The position numbers and the translations under genes were made by a program. From CAZIWJ01 sp964542855 (GTDB lineage Bacteria > Bacteroidota > Bacteroidia > Cytophagales > Cyclobacteriaceae), in assembly GCA_964542855.1 (NCBI GenBank), contig CAZIWJ010000044.1, forward strand, positions 1 to 18,663: a stretch of DNA of 18,663 nt. Reading direction: 5' to 3'. Every line of letters begins with the position of its first letter. Within the stretch, counting starts at the first letter, position 1. Shown piece after piece: positions 15,381 through 18,663 of this stretch. The notes under the pieces are model-generated. The model made no database searches and had not been told where the DNA came from. It was given only the letters and a program-made list of their open reading frames with translations.

Positions 15381-16331
15381 ATGACGCCAACAGAAAATGG
15401 GCAGCAACAGGAAGAAAGCCTAATGAAAACGATTATCTCCCTGTTACTGCTACTATCTTTCGTATTTATTGGTATGGTGATCGGGGAACTCACCATATAC
15501 GTTCTTCTTGGCTTTGATCAGGAAACGTATTCCAACCTGATAAGCGATTACGAAAACACACCCGGTGCGCGGCTGTTGCTGCACCTGATGCAGGGGATGA
15601 CAGCAATTTGCGGATTCATTGCAGCGCCTGCTTTTTTTCTCTGGCGATTCGATCGTTCTACTTTCGAGAGCGTACTATATCCTTCCAGGCTAAAAGCCCT
15701 TCCCTTGTTACTCGTTCCGGTTATAGTACTGGTAAGTATGGTTTTTAACGGAATTATCATTGAATGGAACCAGTCTATCGACTTTAGCGGCCTGTCGCCT
15801 GCCTTTGAAACCTGGGCCAACACAGAGGAGGCAAGGCGGGCCCGGTTAACCGAATTTCTTACCAATTACCAAACTTTTAGTGGGTTTATGGTAGGCGTGG
15901 TAATTATTGCTATTATACCGGCAGTGGGTGAAGAATTTTTGTTCCGTGGAGTTTTGCAGAATAAGCTCGATCGTAAAGGCCAGTCGGGCCACGTTGCCGT
16001 TTGGATAACCGCCATTATTTTCAGTGCCTTTCATTTCCAGTTTTACGGCTTCCTGCCCCGCCTTATCCTGGGTGCCCTGTTCGGATATCTCTATTTGTGG
16101 TCCAATAACCTGCTCTACCCTATCCTGGCCCACTTTATTAATAACGGGTTCACCCTACTCATGCTTTACCTCCGCGGCCACGACATCATTGACTTCGACA
16201 TTGAAAATACCGAATCGGTAAGCCTCCTGCAGGGCATGGCAGCATTTCTTTTCACCCTTGGTTTAATGCTTGTTTTCAGGCAGTTTTTTCCGCGACCTAC
16301 CGAACCTACTGCTAAAGCCTTACACGAATAA
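15381..16331 (+). CDS. CPBP-family membrane metalloprotease
   Basis: A polytopic inner-membrane protein of the CAAX protease / bacteriocin-processing (CPBP, Abi) family. The glutamate-rich motif EEFLFR (E184, E185, R189), SAFHFQFYGFLPR (H218) and HFINNGF (H251) are the three conserved motifs and supply the expected metal ligands, so the enzyme looks active. Hydrophobic segments lie at about 15-45, 68-88, 106-126, 168-182, 205-220, 228-250 and near 280-300. The protein is 316 aa. A second in-frame ATG at residue 15 (MKTIISLLLLL) would remove a polar N terminus; the first is preferred because it sits 20 bases after the promoter box. cdsA follows after 6 bases. The substrate is unknown; a self-immunity role has no support here because no bacteriocin gene is nearby. 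Confidence 0.9.
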   Translation: MTPTENGQQQEESLMKTIISLLLLLSFVFIGMVIGELTIYVLLGFDQETYSNLISDYENTPGARLLLHLMQGMTAICGFIAAPAFFLWRFDRSTFESVLYPSRLKALPLLLVPVIVLVSMVFNGIIIEWNQSIDFSGLSPAFETWANTEEARRARLTEFLTNYQTFSGFMVGVVIIAIIPAVGEEFLFRGVLQNKLDRKGQSGHVAVWITAIIFSAFHFQFYGFLPRLILGALFGYLYLWSNNLLYPILAHFINNGFTLLMLYLRGHDIIDFDIENTESVSLLQGMAAFLFTLGLMLVFRQFFPRPTEPTAKALHE

Positions 16332-16337
16332 CTGCTT

Positions 16338-17168
16338 ATGCCAACCGTGTTATCTAAATATAGTAACTTAACACAACGAGTAATAACTGGTGTTGCGGGT
16401 ATAATCCTTGTCATTGGTGCGGTATTGTGGAACGACTGGACATATTTCTTCCTGTTCCTGCTTATCAGTACCCTGAGTTTACTGGAATTTTTTCGTTTAA
16501 CCGGCCACGATGGCATGTCGCCGTTAAAACAGTACGGCACCCTGGTTGGTGTGATCATTTATTCGCTCAGTTTCCTGGTTGAAAAAGAATGGGTACCTAC
16601 CGAGTATTATGTAATTCTTTTTCCGTTGGCAACCGGAATTTTTTTTGTGGGTTTATTCAAATCGAAATTAAAAAAACCCTTCACCAGTATCGCCTACACC
16701 TTTTGCGGCATTATATACATATCGGTTCCCTTTGCTTTATTAAATACCATTGCCTTTGAAGGCGGTACTTACCATGCGCAAATCATTATGGGCATATTAA
16801 TATTAACCTGGATGAACGATATTGGCGCCTACTTCTGTGGCCGCTCTTTTGGTAAACGCAAGCTGTTCGAACGCATTTCACCTAAAAAATCCTGGGAGGG
16901 AAGTATAGGCGGAGCCCTGTTAACCCTTGGGCTGAGCGTACTCCTGTCGTTTATGTTTCACGATTTAACGTTATTGCAGTGGTTGGTAATTGCCGGTATT
17001 ATTGGAACCGTAGGCCCTTACGGCGATTTGGTAGAGTCGCTGCTGAAGCGGGGAATGGCAATTAAAGACTCGGGGGCTTTCCTGCCCGGGCACGGGGGGT
17101 TCCTGGACCGGTTCGATAGCCTTTTACTTTCATCGCATTTTATCGCTGTTTTTTTAATAATTTTTTAA
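16338..17168 (+). CDS. cdsA: Phosphatidate cytidylyltransferase
   Basis: CDP-diglyceride synthase makes CDP-diacylglycerol from phosphatidic acid and CTP, the branch point of phospholipid synthesis in the inner membrane. The family signature is near the C terminus: GDLVESLLKR (229-238), KDSG (243-246) and PGHGGFLDRFDS (250-261). The WMNDIGAYFCGRSFGKRKL segment is the conserved D-x-x-A-Y-x-x-G-R loop, followed by SPKKSWEGSIGG. Multiple hydrophobic segments fill the first 150 residues. The length of 276 aa is normal. It starts 6 bases after the CPBP stop, so the two are cotranscribed. Confidence 0.97.
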   Translation: MPTVLSKYSNLTQRVITGVAGIILVIGAVLWNDWTYFFLFLLISTLSLLEFFRLTGHDGMSPLKQYGTLVGVIIYSLSFLVEKEWVPTEYYVILFPLATGIFFVGLFKSKLKKPFTSIAYTFCGIIYISVPFALLNTIAFEGGTYHAQIIMGILILTWMNDIGAYFCGRSFGKRKLFERISPKKSWEGSIGGALLTLGLSVLLSFMFHDLTLLQWLVIAGIIGTVGPYGDLVESLLKRGMAIKDSGAFLPGHGGFLDRFDSLLLSSHFIAVFLIIF

Positions 17169-17333
17169 TACTAAAAGAAGATTAGCCTTTTATATTAGAT
17201 ACTTAATTAAATCATTCGTTTATTTGTGCCCGTAATATTTGGCCATTATTCTGTTTTTTATTTGTGAAAAAGGATAAAGTACTTGCCAAAATATTCGAAC
17301 CAAAAATACATACGCCTTTTCTGGTGAATTAAC
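17169..17333. other. Intergenic leader before glutamate dehydrogenase
   Basis: The longest gap in the window, AT-rich, with no convincing gene. TTTATTTGTG occurs twice (17219-17228 and 17257-17266), and TAATATTTG at 17233-17241 is a near match to the -7 box with one extra base. No terminator hairpin is evident after cdsA. A 61-aa minus-strand frame overlapping the start of the dehydrogenase gene is not coding-like. Confidence 0.5.
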
Positions 17334-18608
17334 ATGAGTTACGTAGAGCCCGCTCCCATTAAAGATAAGGAGAATCCATTTGAGTCTATGATGTCGCGCT
17401 TTCACATTGCTGCCCAGGCGCTGGGACTCGATGATGAAGTGTACAATGTATTAAAAAGCCCGGTTAAGCAGGTAATTGTATCATTACCGGTAACCATGGA
17501 CGACGGTTCAGTACGGGTTTTTGAAGGTTACCGGGTTATTCATTCCAACATCCTGGGCCCTTCAAAAGGCGGTGTTCGCTACGATCCCGGCGTAAACATC
17601 GACGAAGTAAAGGCCCTGGCGGCCTGGATGACCTGGAAGTGTGCGGTGGTAGATATCCCTTACGGCGGAGCAAAAGGGGGCATCCGATGCAACCCCCGCC
17701 AGATGTCGGCCGGAGAAATTGAACGCCTGACCCGGGCCTACACCCAGGAGCTGCTAAGCGTCTTTGGCCCGGATCGCGATATTCCGGCCCCGGATATGGG
17801 AACCGGTCCGAAGGAAATGGCCTGGCTAATGGATGAATACTCCCGTGCCCAGGGTATGACTGTAAACAGTGTTGTTACCGGTAAACCGCTAGTACTGGGT
17901 GGTTCCCTGGGAAGAAAGGAGGCCACCGGCCGGGGCGTGATGATTTCAGCACTGGCTGCCATGGAAAAGGCTAAGATTAATCCCTACAATGCTACCTGTG
18001 CTGTGCAGGGTTTTGGTAATGTTGGTTCTTATGCTGCCCTGTTACTGGAAGAAAGGGGGGTTAAAATTGTGGCGGTAAGCGACATTTCCGGAACGTACTA
18101 CAACGACCGGGGAGTTGATATTAAGCATGCTCTTGAGTACCGCGAAAAGAATAACGGTACACTGCAAGGTTATCGCGGTGCCGATCAGTTACCCGGTAAC
18201 GATATTCTAACCCTGCCGGTTGACGTGCTGGTGCCTGCGGCGCTGGAAGACGTAATTACCCTGCGCAATGCCGACCAAATTCAGGCCAAACTCATTGTAG
18301 AAGGGGCCAATGGCCCTACTTCCGCCAAGGCCGATGCTTCTTTAAATGAAAAAGGTATCATGGTAGTTCCCGACATCCTGGCCAATGCCGGTGGAGTTAC
18401 CGTATCTTATTTTGAGTGGGTTCAGAACCGTTTAGGTTATAAGTGGACCGGTGAACGGGTAAACCGACGTTCCGACCGAACCATGAAAGCTGCCTTTGAA
18501 ACCGTTTATGCCACAGCCCAGAAATTCAATACCTCTTTGCGTATTGCCGCTTACATCGTGGCAATAGACAAGGTTGCCAACACCTACATGTATCGTGGCG
18601 GATTTTAG
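17334..18608 (+). CDS. Glu/Leu/Phe/Val-type dehydrogenase
   Basis: A hexameric-type amino-acid dehydrogenase, most likely glutamate dehydrogenase (glutamate to 2-oxoglutarate plus ammonia, NAD(P)-linked), in the cytoplasm. The substrate domain has GPSKGGVRYDP (75-85), the active-site lysine in PYGGAKGGI (K114) and PAPDMGTG (D154). The Rossmann domain has GFGNVGSYAA (226-235). VEGANGPTSAKAD and DILANAGGVTVSYFEWVQN are typical of GDH. The length of 424 aa fits the small bacterial/archaeal class. Leucine dehydrogenases are shorter, near 360 aa, so glutamate is favoured. Cofactor choice is not decided by what I can see. It stands alone behind the 165-base leader and ends 55 bases before the right edge. 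Confidence 0.95.
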   Translation: MSYVEPAPIKDKENPFESMMSRFHIAAQALGLDDEVYNVLKSPVKQVIVSLPVTMDDGSVRVFEGYRVIHSNILGPSKGGVRYDPGVNIDEVKALAAWMTWKCAVVDIPYGGAKGGIRCNPRQMSAGEIERLTRAYTQELLSVFGPDRDIPAPDMGTGPKEMAWLMDEYSRAQGMTVNSVVTGKPLVLGGSLGRKEATGRGVMISALAAMEKAKINPYNATCAVQGFGNVGSYAALLLEERGVKIVAVSDISGTYYNDRGVDIKHALEYREKNNGTLQGYRGADQLPGNDILTLPVDVLVPAALEDVITLRNADQIQAKLIVEGANGPTSAKADASLNEKGIMVVPDILANAGGVTVSYFEWVQNRLGYKWTGERVNRRSDRTMKAAFETVYATAQKFNTSLRIAAYIVAIDKVANTYMYRGGF

Positions 18609-18663
18609 CATGAACCGGGCAGGCATACATACTCAATAGTGAATAATAAAGGGTTGCATATCA

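Noticed and set aside
15381..16331. CPBP protein as a bacteriocin immunity or phage-defence (Abi) gene.
   Set aside because: No bacteriocin, toxin or defence gene is adjacent; the partner is cdsA, which points to a housekeeping role.
17220..17405. 61-aa minus-strand open frame overlapping the glutamate dehydrogenase start.
   Set aside because: It overlaps a strong gene start, has no family resemblance and no promoter box; its composition follows the AT-rich gap.

Overview
The window looks like chromosomal DNA of a Bacteroidota bacterium, probably of the order Cytophagales. The evidence is indirect but consistent. Several gene starts are preceded by the Bacteroidota -7 promoter box TAnnTTTG and lack a clear Shine-Dalgarno sequence. 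The gene set is typical of the phylum: a DUF3078 outer-membrane-type protein, a DUF3298-type lipoprotein, a fused trehalose-phosphate synthase/phosphatase, an Mpl-type peptidoglycan ligase and a bacterial GH3 protein. The lipid A-type acyltransferase and the lipoprotein fit a Gram-negative envelope. No RNA gene, insertion sequence or CRISPR array is visible.

Layout: 1-646 is an AT-rich (about 34% GC by hand count of 1-600), broken C-terminal piece of a CRISPR-associated helicase Cas3 on the minus strand, abutting the 3' end of pheS. It is the one clearly accessory element and probably the tip of a decayed CRISPR-Cas locus or island lying left of the window. From 710 on, the DNA is near 50% GC and looks like core genome: pheS (minus); an RluB/RsuA pseudouridine synthase (plus); metF followed by a PAP2 phosphatase (minus); a Ppx/GppA phosphatase (plus); a five-gene minus-strand cluster reading from 11625 to 5407 (DUF3298 lipoprotein, LpxL-like acyltransferase, mpl, DnaQ-like exonuclease, otsAB); an MscS channel plus DUF3078 pair (plus); a GH3 acyl-adenylating protein (minus); a CPBP membrane protease plus cdsA pair (plus); and a glutamate dehydrogenase (plus).

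The common theme is envelope and stress physiology: lipid A acylation, peptidoglycan recycling, phospholipid head-group activation, membrane phosphatase, osmotic protection (trehalose, MscS) and polyphosphate/(p)ppGpp turnover, with housekeeping translation, one-carbon and nitrogen enzymes in between. Intergenic gaps are short; the longest is the 165-base leader before the glutamate dehydrogenase. I found no complete undescribed system. The Cas3 remnant is the strongest lead, because the rest of its locus, if it survives, would be just outside the left edge.
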